Below the pieces are notes generated by a model, which was given only the letters and a program-made list of their open reading frames with translations, had not been told where the DNA came from and searched no databases. From positions 355,323 to 419,322 of the forward strand of contig NC_009413.2 of assembly GCF_000002875.2 (NCBI RefSeq): a stretch of DNA of 64,000 bases, written 5' to 3'. How positions within the stretch are numbered: the first letter of the stretch is position 1; each line of letters starts with the position of its first letter. The translations under genes and the position numbers were made by a program. The DNA comes from Leishmania infantum JPCM5. Taxonomy: Eukaryota > Euglenozoa > Kinetoplastea > Trypanosomatida > Trypanosomatidae. This document shows positions 1 through 9,711 of this stretch, one piece after another.

Positions 1-466
1 AGAGAGAGGGACGATGCACAAAGGAGCAGAGGGCGCCGCACAGAAGGCGCGACAAAGAGCACCGTCTTTCATTGGCGTGCCGCCTGGTGCGCATCATGTT
101 GCGTGTTTCACTTTAACATATCTCTTTGTATTTACAAACAACAAACGAGCTTTGATGAAACTACCGCGTTGCCTTGTCGGCTGTCTACAGGATGAGACTC
201 TCACGGATGGCACACGTTACAGCTGAGGCGCGGCGAAAGAGGTATGTTTCTCCGATTTGTTTCTTGGCTGTAGGTAAACCGCTGCGCGCTGCCGTACTTA
301 TGCGTCAATGAGTGACGCGGAAGTCATTCCAAACACTTCCGTGGCAGGTGCTTGTTTATTTTCTTTGGCTGCAAGGAGAGTTAGTGGCAGCATACTAGCA
401 TGCTTTCATTCAGATCGCTTCCCTCTTTTGTCCTCTCTCCCCAGTCCGATTCGCGCATATTCTTGA
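1..466. other. Spacer upstream of the ABC transporter gene
   Basis: No convincing coding region is visible. The only frame of note is a 70-codon run from position 14 without family features. The stretch is probably the 3' untranslated part of an upstream gene followed by the pre-splice region of the ABC transporter gene. Confidence 0.5.
418..444 (+). promoter_or_regulatory. Likely trans-splice acceptor of the ABC transporter mRNA
   Basis: An almost pure C/T tract ends in CCAG at 441-444, only 22 bases before the ATG at 467. In trypanosomatids a polypyrimidine tract plus AG directs spliced-leader addition; the exact acceptor is inferred. Confidence 0.55.
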
Positions 467-2629
467 ATGATTTTCGAAAGCACGCCGTTAGTGGGCAACC
501 CCACCGCGAACTCCTACCCATCTGCCGACGGGCGATTGTATGGGCGAAACTTTAACGCCGATGACTATAACGCCGAAGTGCGAGGGCAGCGCATGAGGCA
601 GTACTATCACTCTGTGTTTCGCTCTGACGGCATTGACGTGGCTGTGCGTAACGTCGCCGTGGTGCAGCGACCCTGGCTGCAACGCTTCTATCCCAATGGG
701 CGTCGCGGTCGTATTTGCTGCCAGGCTGTGTCTGCCCAGTTCAGGCGAGGGAGGCTGCACGTGGTGGCCGACGTGGACGGTATTGCTGCGGCGTCGCTGA
801 TGACGGTAATAGCAGGGCGAGGTGCACAGGCGTCAGGGGATATCTGGGTCGGTGATGCGGCTGTCGACGCGCAAACTCGACTGCGCCTCATTGCCTACGT
901 GGGGGCAGAGTCCCTCTTCGTCCCTCTCCTGTCAGTGAAGGACAATTTGTGGTTTGTGGTGCATCTCCACTGCAAGGAGCAGCGCACTTGGACGCGAGAG
1001 TTGGTGCTAGCAGCCGCCAACTTCGTCAGTCTCGATCTCGGCAAGAAAGTCGCAGACCTCTCACAGTCGGAGAAGTTCCGCTTGCAGGTGGCGCTTGAGC
1101 TCGTGCTGGACCCACCGGTGCTGTTCTTTTCATACCCTTTCGACGCCATGGGTCTGGTAGAGCAAAACGAGTGCACCCAGCTTCTCTCCCGACTCTGCGT
1201 AGACGTGACGAAAACAGTGGTGCTGAGTACGCGATCGATGCCCATGCCCCTGCACAGCGCTGCCGACACACTCCTCCTATTTGGCGCTGGGGGAGTGGTA
1301 CTGTTCTCCGGGAAGTGCCAAGACGCCATATCATACTTCAACTCCCTTCGCATACCGAGGCACATACCGCAGCCGCTTTGGAAAGGAGTGCTGGGTCATG
1401 GCGCGGAAGCACAAGCTGCCGAGGAGGATCTGCGGACTTTCCACGCGCCATCGCTCCCCCCTTCGGATTCCAGCCCCTTTTCACAAAGGGGTGTGAAGGC
1501 GCCAGAGAGTCGCTTGTACTCAGTCATATGCACGCCGCCGCGACTTTCGTCGCGCGTTTTTCTGATGGACGTCCTGAATGACACGCCGCCGCCGCTCTAC
1601 TGCCGTGCGGCTGAAGGGGGCAGTGCGTCAACCAGCGCCGTTGTGGAAGTGGCGACCAGCGGAGACCTGATGGACTTGGCAGTGGAGTGGGCCGAGAGTG
1701 AGTCGCAGACCATGTTCTACGCCGCCAAGTACTACGACTCATCAGTGCATGCGGCTCTCCTTTCGTCGCTGGACCCTGTCAACGCTCGAAGTGTTGCCAC
1801 AACGCACACCTCGCCTCCCCCACCCCGTGCACTACCACATGGCGTCTGGCGTTTTGGTGTGCTGCTCAGGTACACGCTAAAGCAGATTCCGGCGGATGCT
1901 GAGCTGCTGTTGGGCGTTGCGTTCCTTTCCATCGGGCTGATCGTTCTCACTGTGGCAGTGCACTCGCAGCCAGAGAATCAAGGCGGCATGTACAACATCC
2001 GCGGGCTCATCTTTATAGCATTTGTGCTTGTCCTTTTTTCAAACCTTGCCGCGATCGAGAGCATGCGTGATCAACTCCGCGTTGCACTTGGCCACCGGAA
2101 GCGCAAGCTGTACGGGTCTCTGAGCTTTATCGTGTGTCTCTGCGTCCGCATTGTGCTCATCCGCAGCGTCTACTTGGCCCTCTTCCTGCCATTTGTACTA
2201 TTTGTCTTGCGCTCGTCTTACTCGCTGGCCATATTGGTTGGCCTCGTCACCTGCACCCACGCTGCCTTTCAGTATTTGGTTACTCTGCTTCCCTCGCGGC
2301 GGTGGGTGACGTGGGTCTCGTACGCGTACTTTGGGTACAGCATCATTTTCTCAGGGTTTCTTCTGAACCTGCGCACACTTCCGCCTCTTCTCGGCGTTCT
2401 CAGCATCCTGCGCTGGGGATACGGTGCCGTGATCTATACTTGGCTGCATGGTAAATCATTCCAGTGCGACGGGGCCGGGAACACCTCCTACTGCTACACC
2501 GGCGACGACTATCTTGCCGTGGAGGGACTGGAAAATGAATCTGTCGCGTCTTCCGCCTTGATTCTCGCCGTTTTGGGTGCTTCCATGATGGGGCTTCTAC
2601 TTGTCTTGTGGTCACTGAGGAGTGTCTAG
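467..2629 (+). CDS. ABC transporter, G (White/BCRP-like) half-transporter with degenerate nucleotide-binding domain
   Basis: The 720-residue protein has the ABCG order: a nucleotide-binding domain (about 60-300), a variable linker (300-455), then an ABC2-type membrane domain with about six hydrophobic segments (460-720) and a cysteine-containing loop before the last one. Landmarks can still be aligned: LMTVIAGR after the Walker A site, LSQSEKFRLQVALELV at the signature, and PPVLFF at Walker B. The catalytic residues are gone. The Walker A lysine aligns with Ala108, the Walker B Asp-Glu with Ser222-Tyr223, the Q-loop glutamine is missing, and the H-loop His is not found. The frame is intact with normal codon use, so it is probably a working gene whose ATPase site is dead. 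The family exports lipids, thiols or drugs as dimers. This copy may pair with an active partner or have another role (inference). The ATG follows a good acceptor at 443-444. Confidence 0.85.
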   Translation: MIFESTPLVGNPTANSYPSADGRLYGRNFNADDYNAEVRGQRMRQYYHSVFRSDGIDVAVRNVAVVQRPWLQRFYPNGRRGRICCQAVSAQFRRGRLHVVADVDGIAAASLMTVIAGRGAQASGDIWVGDAAVDAQTRLRLIAYVGAESLFVPLLSVKDNLWFVVHLHCKEQRTWTRELVLAAANFVSLDLGKKVADLSQSEKFRLQVALELVLDPPVLFFSYPFDAMGLVEQNECTQLLSRLCVDVTKTVVLSTRSMPMPLHSAADTLLLFGAGGVVLFSGKCQDAISYFNSLRIPRHIPQPLWKGVLGHGAEAQAAEEDLRTFHAPSLPPSDSSPFSQRGVKAPESRLYSVICTPPRLSSRVFLMDVLNDTPPPLYCRAAEGGSASTSAVVEVATSGDLMDLAVEWAESESQTMFYAAKYYDSSVHAALLSSLDPVNARSVATTHTSPPPPRALPHGVWRFGVLLRYTLKQIPADAELLLGVAFLSIGLIVLTVAVHSQPENQGGMYNIRGLIFIAFVLVLFSNLAAIESMRDQLRVALGHRKRKLYGSLSFIVCLCVRIVLIRSVYLALFLPFVLFVLRSSYSLAILVGLVTCTHAAFQYLVTLLPSRRWVTWVSYAYFGYSIIFSGFLLNLRTLPPLLGVLSILRWGYGAVIYTWLHGKSFQCDGAGNTSYCYTGDDYLAVEGLENESVASSALILAVLGASMMGLLLVLWSLRSV

Positions 2630-3174
2630 TCCGTTTGAAGTCCCTGCCGCTGCTCTGCACGCATCGAAACATTGCACTCGAGTATACGTAAAGGGATGGA
2701 ACGCCGACAAAGCGCTTGCCTTTTCAATTTGCGAATACGTGAAGCGAAACAACGCTCGCAGGCGCTTTCGACCCCCTTCCTTTTGCTTACACCAAATGAC
2801 TCCTTGATGCCGTCATGCATCTGACCGCGAAACAGGGGGGGGCGATGGCGAGTGTGCCACAGGGCCATCACAATCGATGCGTGGTGTTTCGCACTTCTCC
2901 TCGCTTATCCAAGTATGCATGTTGTCCAAACCATTTGCCGTGGTGCATCCACTTCATTTTTTTTTTCGTTTTTCTCGACACCTATTCTGCTTCGCGTACT
3001 TCTTTTCTTCATAGAGGTCACTGTTACTTGTTCGTCATCTGGGATCCCCACTGCTTCTGCAAAGGCTCAAGGTTTCATTGACAAGAACCCATTGTTTCCC
3101 AGGAGGGGCGCACGCTACCCACTGTCAGAGCACTCGTTGCCCCTCCGCAGAAAAAAAAGGGCCAGCGGTGCAGA
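2630..3174. other. Spacer, ABC transporter to small ORF
   Basis: Non-coding by inspection. It contains a T-rich pyrimidine run (about 2954-3010) followed by AG at 3013-3014, a candidate splice acceptor for the next small reading frame. Confidence 0.5.
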
Positions 3175-3702
3175 ATGGACGCCGCCAGGAAACGTCACAG
3201 AGGGAACGCGTCAGAAGCGGCAGCCAGAGGTGATGAAGATGACTCGGCCGCGATCCCCGGACGTGAGGCACGGCACCAACTGCACAGCAGCAAAAGCGCC
3301 ATCCCTTTCACGTCTACTCCCGAGGAAGCGTGTGGGGATGAAAGCGACTACGCTGTCCTGGTGAAACGGAGCACGGCACTGTTGGCAAAGCTCGGCCAGC
3401 GCAATGTACTCGACAACTGCGCAGCCCAAGAAACCAGCAGCACGCAAAAGGAGGCAACACAACCAATGACACTTCCGTGTAGGTTTGAGAATCACAAGTT
3501 CAGCTTGTACGGTGTTTCTTGCTCCGCTGGCTCTCTTGTTTTACCCTTTGCCACGGCTGCGTGCATACAGCCCACAGAGCTGGCTCATCGCTCCACCAAG
3601 TGCACACAAACGGAGTCATCGACCACTCTAGAAGCCCGCAAGAAGCTGCTAGCTACGGAGTTGAGTGAGCTCTACACACTGTTGCATGTCTTTTTCTCGT
3701 GA
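3175..3702 (+). CDS. Small putative protein of unknown function
   Basis: A 175-codon frame opens at an ATG about 160 bases after a pyrimidine tract with AG at 3013-3014. The N-terminal half is polar and low in complexity. The C-terminal end (about 148-175) looks like an amphipathic helix with the pattern EARKKLLATELSELYTLL. I recognise no family. The spacing from both neighbours and the acceptor argue for a real gene, but the codon composition is less GC3-biased than in the large genes here, so a chance frame in a 3' untranslated region remains possible. Conservation in other Leishmania species would settle it. Confidence 0.4.
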   Translation: MDAARKRHRGNASEAAARGDEDDSAAIPGREARHQLHSSKSAIPFTSTPEEACGDESDYAVLVKRSTALLAKLGQRNVLDNCAAQETSSTQKEATQPMTLPCRFENHKFSLYGVSCSAGSLVLPFATAACIQPTELAHRSTKCTQTESSTTLEARKKLLATELSELYTLLHVFFS

Positions 3703-4981
3703 TACGTTCGCGTGCTCGCGAGTTGCTTTTTTCCCCTTGCTCTTTTCTTTTCTTCACGGACATGCGCGCTGATGGAAGGTTCTGCTGTACTGCAAGCACC
3801 ACTCTCTCTGCTCATTGATTTCACTGCTGCTGCTTACGGCTCAGACACTGCATCGATTCCTCGAACTCACAGTTAGCGATTCAAGCCGTGCCTGCGTGCA
3901 TCCTCGCACGGCACCTGGCGTTGTTGTGCTCCTTCACCTCGGGACGCTTTCTCGAGATGTCAGGAATGTTCTTTCCAGCACACGTTAACTGGTGGTGGCT
4001 TTATAATAATATATGTATATATATATTTTGCTAGCAAGTACCGCAGATCTTACGCCCGCGCCATTGGTTCTCCTTGGACCTCTGCTCATGCTTTTCCTCT
4101 CTCGTCCCTGTCTCTTTGCCTTCTGCATCGCTGTCGTTTTTCCGCCAGGCTCTCTCTTCTGCGCGATGCCTTCGCCCTACTCAGTAGTCGTTTGTCTTCC
4201 GCTACCCTGTCGCATTTTTTTTCTTTGAAAGCTTACGACAGGAATGAAAGAGGGCGGGATGATCTAAGTAATAAAAAAGACGATAGGATGATGAGGAGTG
4301 AGTCAAGGCACTTTCCACGATTCCAATGACATGCTTCACCACACACGTATCTTTTCTTCATTTTGTTCTTCTGCTCATTTCAGATCTCGAGGAATGGAGT
4401 CATGACAAGCGTTTGCTTTTTCCCTCCACCCGCCCTCTTGATTACTCACCATGACAGGGGGATCCTTGGGTGACGGAAAAGGGGGATACGTAAGTCTACC
4501 TATTCGTGGGTAGGGTTACCCGATGGGGACCTGAAAATAACAGAATTCTCACTGATAGCTGTGCCAGCTCCAGAGGTATCGAGGTCGCGAGCAAAGGGAT
4601 ACCAAATCGGTGTACTCGTCCACGGCAATGGGAAACTCACCAACCAGGAAGAGTTGGAAACACATGGATCGCAATGCATCATGCCTATCTTGTGACATCG
4701 TTCTCTCTCTCCTTTTATTCTTCTCTCAGTTTCCCTTTCTCACTCAGGTCGAGGGAGCTTTCTTTTTTGCGTTTTCCTTTCTTCGTGCAGCCTAATACTT
4801 ACCTTTTTTACTGTGGATTTTACTTTCCGTGCACCCTGAAGTACAAGTGGTTGGGTGTGTGCTCTGTCTTTTGGTAAAATTCGTCCTATTTCGGAGTAAG
4901 CTTCGAATACATATATATATATATTAGTTCATTTTCTTTTTGCTGCACGGACTTGTATTGTTTTCTGGAACCAGAGACACA
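3703..4981. other. Spacer upstream of OvoA with TA tracts
   Basis: No supported gene. It holds two short TA-rich tracts (4009-4027 and 4911-4925), pyrimidine-rich runs, and a T-rich stretch (4927-4963) with AG at 4973-4974 that could be the OvoA splice acceptor, giving a very short 5' leader. Confidence 0.5.
4911..4925. repeat. TA microsatellite 57 bases before the OvoA start
   Basis: Uninterrupted AT/TA dinucleotides lying just upstream of the pyrimidine tract and AG preceding the OvoA ATG. Confidence 0.8.
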
Positions 4982-7255
4982 ATGAAGGCGCTGCACCTTC
5001 GTCACTACAGCGGCCAAGAGGCCGAGGAGCGCTACAAACTCGCAACCCCTCGAAACCTGCTTTCGCAACGCATGCCAACAGTTGACAGCGGCGACCCGGT
5101 GGCCAAGATAGAGGAGATCCGAAACTACGTTCACAACACAATGGAGCTGTTCGAGAGGGTTTTCGACTGCCTTGCATATGAGGAGTCCTTCCTTGTGCCG
5201 CCCATTCACAAACTTCGCCATCCCATGATCTTCTACTACGGCCACACCGCATGCTTCTATATCAATAAGCTCCGCGTGGCTGGCCTAACGGAGCGGATCA
5301 GCCCGAGGCTCGAGAATATGTGCGCCATCGGCGTCGATGAAATGAGCTGGGATGATTTGAACGAGGCGCACTACTCCTGGCCTAGCGTGGAGACGGTGTG
5401 CGAGTACCGTCGCCAGGTGCGCGACCGCATTGACCAGCTCATGTCGAGCGGCAAGTTTCCCCTCAAGATGCCGCTGACACTGGCAAACAGCACCGATAAT
5501 GACGCTAACGCCTTCTGGTGGGTGATGCTGATGTGCGCCGAGCATGAGCGCATTCACTTCGAGACCGTCTCCGTGCACGTTCGCGAGTTGCCAATGAAAT
5601 ACATTTCTACGGTCATGTCTGACATTTGGCAGCGCTGCCCCGACGCGGGCACTCAAGCTCCAATCAACGACCTCGTGCCCATCGCGGGCGGCAAAGTACA
5701 GGTAGGCCGCATGCCGAACTCTCGTGTGTACGGCTGGGACTGCGACTACACGAATGGATGCAACATAGTGGAGGTGGCGCCGTTCAAAGCGAGCAGGTTT
5801 ATCGTCTCCAACGCTGAGTTCTTCACGTTCATGAAGGCAGACGGGTACAATGTGCAGCGGTACTGGGACGAAGAGGGCTGGAAGTGGGTGCAGTGGAAGA
5901 AACCGGAGCACCCGTGGTTCTGGGTGCGTGACGAGACCCGCCAGAGCGGCTTCGCGCTGCGTCTTCAGACGCAGCTGATCGATCTCCCGTGGGACTGGCC
6001 ATGCGAGCTCAACAACCTCGAGGCTCACGCCTTCTGCTCCTTCAAGAGCGAGCAGCTGGGCAAGAGGATTCGCATGCTGACCGAGGAGGAGTGGACGCTG
6101 CTGTTTGACCGGTACATCGGAAAGGATCAGCCGGAGTGGGGTGAGAAGGCGCCTGGAAACATCAACCTCGAGCACTACCAGAGCAGCTGTCCTGTCAGCA
6201 AGTTCAAGCACGGCGACCTTTATGACGTGATCGGCAACGTGTGGCAGCATTGCGAGACCCGCGTCCACCCCTACCCTGGGTATCGGGTTCATCCCTTTTA
6301 TGATGACTTTTCTCTCCCGACATTCGATGGCCAGCACGCGTGCATGAAGGGTGGGACGTGGGCGAGCACCGGCAATATGGCCACCCGCGACGCCCGCTTT
6401 GCCTTTCGCCGCCACTTCTTCCAGTACATTGGCTTGCGCTACGTGGAGGGACCTGATGTACTTGAACCGCAGAGCAAGTGTGGTTGTCTTGGTCTCGATC
6501 CTGAGGTGGATGCCATTACCAACACCTGTTTCCGCGACTCTTTCCAGGGCTTGCCAAACGGCTGTGTTGCGATCGCCGAGTATGCCAGGAGGATGTTCGC
6601 GGAACATGCCACGGTGCCAGCGGTGAGAGCAATGGACATCGCATGCGGCGGCGGCCGCGTCGCATTCGAGCTAACGACGTCCTTTCAACAGGTACTTGGC
6701 GTCGACTATACGGCGCGCCGTCTGATGCCTGGCTTCGCCATTCGCGAGCGCGGCGAGTGCCAGTACAGCGTCCAGAACTCAGCCAACGGGGAGCGCACTG
6801 CCCATACTGTGAAGAGTGAGAACTTCCGGTGGGAACCGACCCTCAAGCGCGCTACCTTCTTTCAGTCCGACCCCACAAACCTGCACTCCCACCTCTCCGA
6901 CTTGTCGTTGGTGGTGTGCTGGAATTGCTTGGAGCGCAGTTACCAACCAAGCGCCATTCCTGCCCACCTGCTCAGCCGTGTCGCAAAGGGCGGTCTTCTC
7001 GTGATTGGTGGCGACTACAACTGGGATAACATCAAGAAGAGCGCCGAGGACGCTGACGCGCAGGACAACACGTACTTGACTGACCCCTTGATCACGTTCA
7101 AAGGCAACTATCAAGCAGAGATCTTCCATCTGCTGGGCGGCAGTGATGCGGTAGAGCAGGTGGGCGAGGTTGTGTCCATTCCGGTGGCCTTTCCGAAGAC
7201 GGAAGACACAGCCGACATCCGTGTCATGGAGCTCGCGACGTATCGCAAGAAGTAG
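4982..7255 (+). CDS. ovoA: 5-histidylcysteine sulfoxide synthase / putative methyltransferase (ovothiol biosynthesis)
   Basis: OvoA is a non-haem iron enzyme that joins cysteine to C5 of histidine with O2, the first step of ovothiol A synthesis; its C-terminal domain methylates the imidazole. The 757-residue protein shows the full order. A DinB-like iron-binding N-terminus carries the H-x3-H-x-E motif as His188, His192, Glu194, with another candidate ligand at His88. A formylglycine-generating-enzyme/sulfatase-modifying-type domain spans about 231-487, with GGTWASTGN and an RRHFFQYIGLRYV end. A SAM-dependent methyltransferase domain starts near 549 with DIACGGGRVAFEL, and GVDYT follows. The frame could extend 14 codons upstream only to a TTG; the ATG at 4982 follows an AG at 4973-4974 and is the sensible start. 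Ovothiol A is a known Leishmania thiol antioxidant beside trypanothione. No OvoB-type lyase is visible in this window. Confidence 0.95.
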   Translation: MKALHLRHYSGQEAEERYKLATPRNLLSQRMPTVDSGDPVAKIEEIRNYVHNTMELFERVFDCLAYEESFLVPPIHKLRHPMIFYYGHTACFYINKLRVAGLTERISPRLENMCAIGVDEMSWDDLNEAHYSWPSVETVCEYRRQVRDRIDQLMSSGKFPLKMPLTLANSTDNDANAFWWVMLMCAEHERIHFETVSVHVRELPMKYISTVMSDIWQRCPDAGTQAPINDLVPIAGGKVQVGRMPNSRVYGWDCDYTNGCNIVEVAPFKASRFIVSNAEFFTFMKADGYNVQRYWDEEGWKWVQWKKPEHPWFWVRDETRQSGFALRLQTQLIDLPWDWPCELNNLEAHAFCSFKSEQLGKRIRMLTEEEWTLLFDRYIGKDQPEWGEKAPGNINLEHYQSSCPVSKFKHGDLYDVIGNVWQHCETRVHPYPGYRVHPFYDDFSLPTFDGQHACMKGGTWASTGNMATRDARFAFRRHFFQYIGLRYVEGPDVLEPQSKCGCLGLDPEVDAITNTCFRDSFQGLPNGCVAIAEYARRMFAEHATVPAVRAMDIACGGGRVAFELTTSFQQVLGVDYTARRLMPGFAIRERGECQYSVQNSANGERTAHTVKSENFRWEPTLKRATFFQSDPTNLHSHLSDLSLVVCWNCLERSYQPSAIPAHLLSRVAKGGLLVIGGDYNWDNIKKSAEDADAQDNTYLTDPLITFKGNYQAEIFHLLGGSDAVEQVGEVVSIPVAFPKTEDTADIRVMELATYRKK

Positions 7256-7390
7256 GAGTGCGCAAAAGAGTCTCTGTAGAGGCCCGAGAAAAAGCGACGC
7301 CACGACGACACGTTGCCCAGCTTGGAATCTCCCCTTCAACCCTTTTTCTATTTTTTTTTTTCTCTTGTTTGCCCCAGCCCCCTGAAGGCA

Positions 7391-7931
7391 GGGGTAGGGG
7401 GACACCTAAGTGTGGTGTCCAGGGTCCGTTACACCCCGCGTTGTGTGTGAGGAAGGCAAGCACCCCCTGTCCCCTGCCAATGCCGAACAACCTCTGGTGG
7501 TGGCAGGGCCAAGCAGCTGTGACGTAGGGGTGGACAGGGCGATGTGTCGCTGCTGATGTCGGCGGTCAGGTCGTGGATGGCGTTGCGCCGGAGCGGCCTG
7601 CGGCAGTGAACGCACTTGCGCCATCCATCTGGTGGGCATGGTGTCGCCGCAGCTCGAGCGCATCCCCGCCCCGCGCCTCACACTGCCTGCTGGCGGGGGG
7701 AGCCTGAGCTACCCCGAGGGACGCACGAGGTGGGGACCGGCGCAATGTGAGCCGCTGTGAGGCGGCCTCCGCTTCGCAGGCCGGTAGTGTTTTGAGGCAG
7801 AGGCCATGCTCGGATGACGGAGTCGGCGCATTGCTGTAGAGCGTGTGCACGACTGCTTTGCGCCACGCGATGGGGGCCTGCGACATGCCGGGTGGAGTGT
7901 TGTCGAGCTCACGTTGTGGCGGAGAACGGAC
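7391..7931 (+). mobile_element. SIDER-like non-autonomous retroposon, copy A
   Basis: About 540 bases that recur at 16221-16763 and, 5'-truncated, at 27793-28299. The first ~60 bases (CACCTAAGTGTGGTG, CAGGGTC, then GAGGAAG and AAGCAC) match in order the 79-bp/Pr77 signature shared by ingi, L1Tc and the Leishmania SIDER elements as I know it, which sets the orientation to +. Size (~0.5 kb), lack of coding capacity, and a position 136 bases after the OvoA stop, in its probable 3' untranslated region, fit SIDER. A weakly A-rich end follows (about 7938-7955). Where copies A, B and C overlap I see only a two-base indel near the 3' end. No clear target-site duplication was found. Confidence 0.75.
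7400..7420 (+). promoter_or_regulatory. Perfect 7-bp hairpin in the retroposon 5' signature (copy A)
   Basis: GGACACC at 7400-7406 and GGTGTCC at 7414-7420 are exact reverse complements around a 7-base loop. It lies in the Pr77-like region, which in L1Tc acts as an internal promoter and an HDV-like ribozyme; whether either activity survives here is unknown. Confidence 0.6.
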
Positions 7932-9711
7932 GCGCTCATAAAAAGTGTTGAAAATGGAGTGGGGAGGAGCGGGATGCGCCACAGCTTGACTGCAGCCACG
8001 CAGCTGCGAAGGAGAGGGAGTAAGTTCACCTTTGTCTCATGGTAGATGTGTGCAGAGTGTTGTTATGCATGCCTCGGCACGCTTCAGGCCACGCGTAGAA
8101 TGGATCTTACGAAGCAAACCCGATGTCACCGAGCCGTCTTCTCTTTGCTCTGTACAACAGTGAGGAGTCGCAGCAAGGAGTGACACGGCAGTCTGAGGAT
8201 CTCTCTGCGTTACGCGCGTAGCTGCTTATACATGTATATCTGTGGGATGTGTAGTTTCTGTTATCTACGCTTCCACTCCTCTGATTCGCAGAGAGAGATG
8301 TGGCCACCCAATGTGCTCAGAAGAGAGGGCTGTGCATATATGCACTCCAGGTTATCAGAAATTCAGGGTGGAGTCGTGGCTGTAGTTTCTCAAACACTCC
8401 CCGACTCTGAGAAGAGCTCAGGAGCGAATCGTGGAGCGTTCATCTTGACGCACCTTGGCTGAACGAGCATGGGCAAGGGGTGGAAAACGGAAACAAGAAA
8501 ACACTCCACTTTTCGAAAACGGGGAACAAAAAACAGATGTTTAATAACGATGGTTGGACTCATGTGGTTGCATTCATGCATCTCTGAAGAGTCGAAAAGG
8601 GTGTGCTGACATACATTCTGTGTGAAACGGTAGTATGCGGATGGGCTTTCTTTCCGTAGCGCTGTGCTGCACTCCTTCCCGCGTCATATCTTTGCGCTTC
8701 GTGCTTTTTTTTCGCTTCTTTTTTTTTTCACTCTTCCTCAGCTTTCTTTCGTTTTGTGTCCTTTAACGCGAAGTGATGTAGCGCTACCGCACACACATGC
8801 ACCCCTCCTTTTTTTCGTTGTCGCTGTTGTTTCTCTTTTCATTTTTTTTTTTACGAATACATGTCTTTCAGTGACCATCACTATTTCTGCACTTGGCGCT
8901 TTCTGGATGCGTGTGCGTGCAGTTCTTGTACACATGTTTCCACTTAGTATGATATATTTATCTTTTTCTGCTCCATATCGGAGAAAAAGCGAAACAAAAC
9001 AATTTCTGTAACAGCAAAGAAAATACGAGGGACTTTATTCGAAAGGGGACGAGAGAAGGGAGGCAGCAACAAAAAGGAAATGCGTTGAGACAGGGACGAT
9101 CCCGAGCTCGGCTCGCACAAGCTTTCCTTTCCTTTCTCTTTTGTCGGATCATTGCACCGGTCGGGGCCAGCGACAATCTGGGCTTGCACTCCCCCTCATG
9201 AAAGGAGAAAGCACGGCTGCTGCGCGGAACGACTCTCGCGCGGCACAAGCCACACTCGGCTGCTGCTGGTAGCGCACGTTGTCGCCTTCCATGCCTCAGA
9301 GCGGTGATATGCGCCCCCTTTCTTTTTGCTGCCTGATGAGCAAGAGACACTCTACTCTCCGCCTACTTTTTTTTTATAGCCTTTCACCCCACTTGATTCC
9401 TGTGTGCCTATATGAAGGTGGTCTCTACCGAAGAAAAGGCATCGCGCACAACCCCTCTTCTGCCTCGCTTCCGCGACCACCTACAGTCGCCTTTACACCT
9501 TTGGCACGCAGTCGCTTGCTGCCTTGCACCTTTGCAGGGGGCCTTCAAACGCACTTCTGTTCTCATTGATCTCTCTGTTGGGGTCTTGTCTCTGCTCTAG
9601 GAGGAGGGGGAGGGTGAGAGTAGCACCCGCAGATGCTGGGTAGTGGAGTTGACAGCCCTTTTGCTGCATTCGACAGGGCATCAGGACGCTGTGGACAAGG
9701 CTACTGTTGGA
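7932..9711. other. Spacer, retroposon A to the mitochondrial-type protein gene
   Basis: No supported gene on either strand. Homopolymeric T runs and pyrimidine-rich sequence (8660-8870, 9360-9600) dominate the second half. Confidence 0.5.
9580..9600 (+). promoter_or_regulatory. Likely trans-splice acceptor for the gene at 9712
   Basis: Pyrimidine-rich sequence ends in CTCTAG at 9595-9600, 112 bases before the ATG. Position inferred. Confidence 0.5.

Noticed and set aside
5285..6607. 440-codon open frame on the - strand
   Set aside because: It is exactly antisense to OvoA, whose catalytic motifs are intact; high third-position GC commonly creates long antisense frames in such genomes.
7406..7982. 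Identical - strand frames of 62-138 codons in the three repeats
   Set aside because: They are antisense to the retroposon orientation, have no family features, and are identical only because the repeat is.
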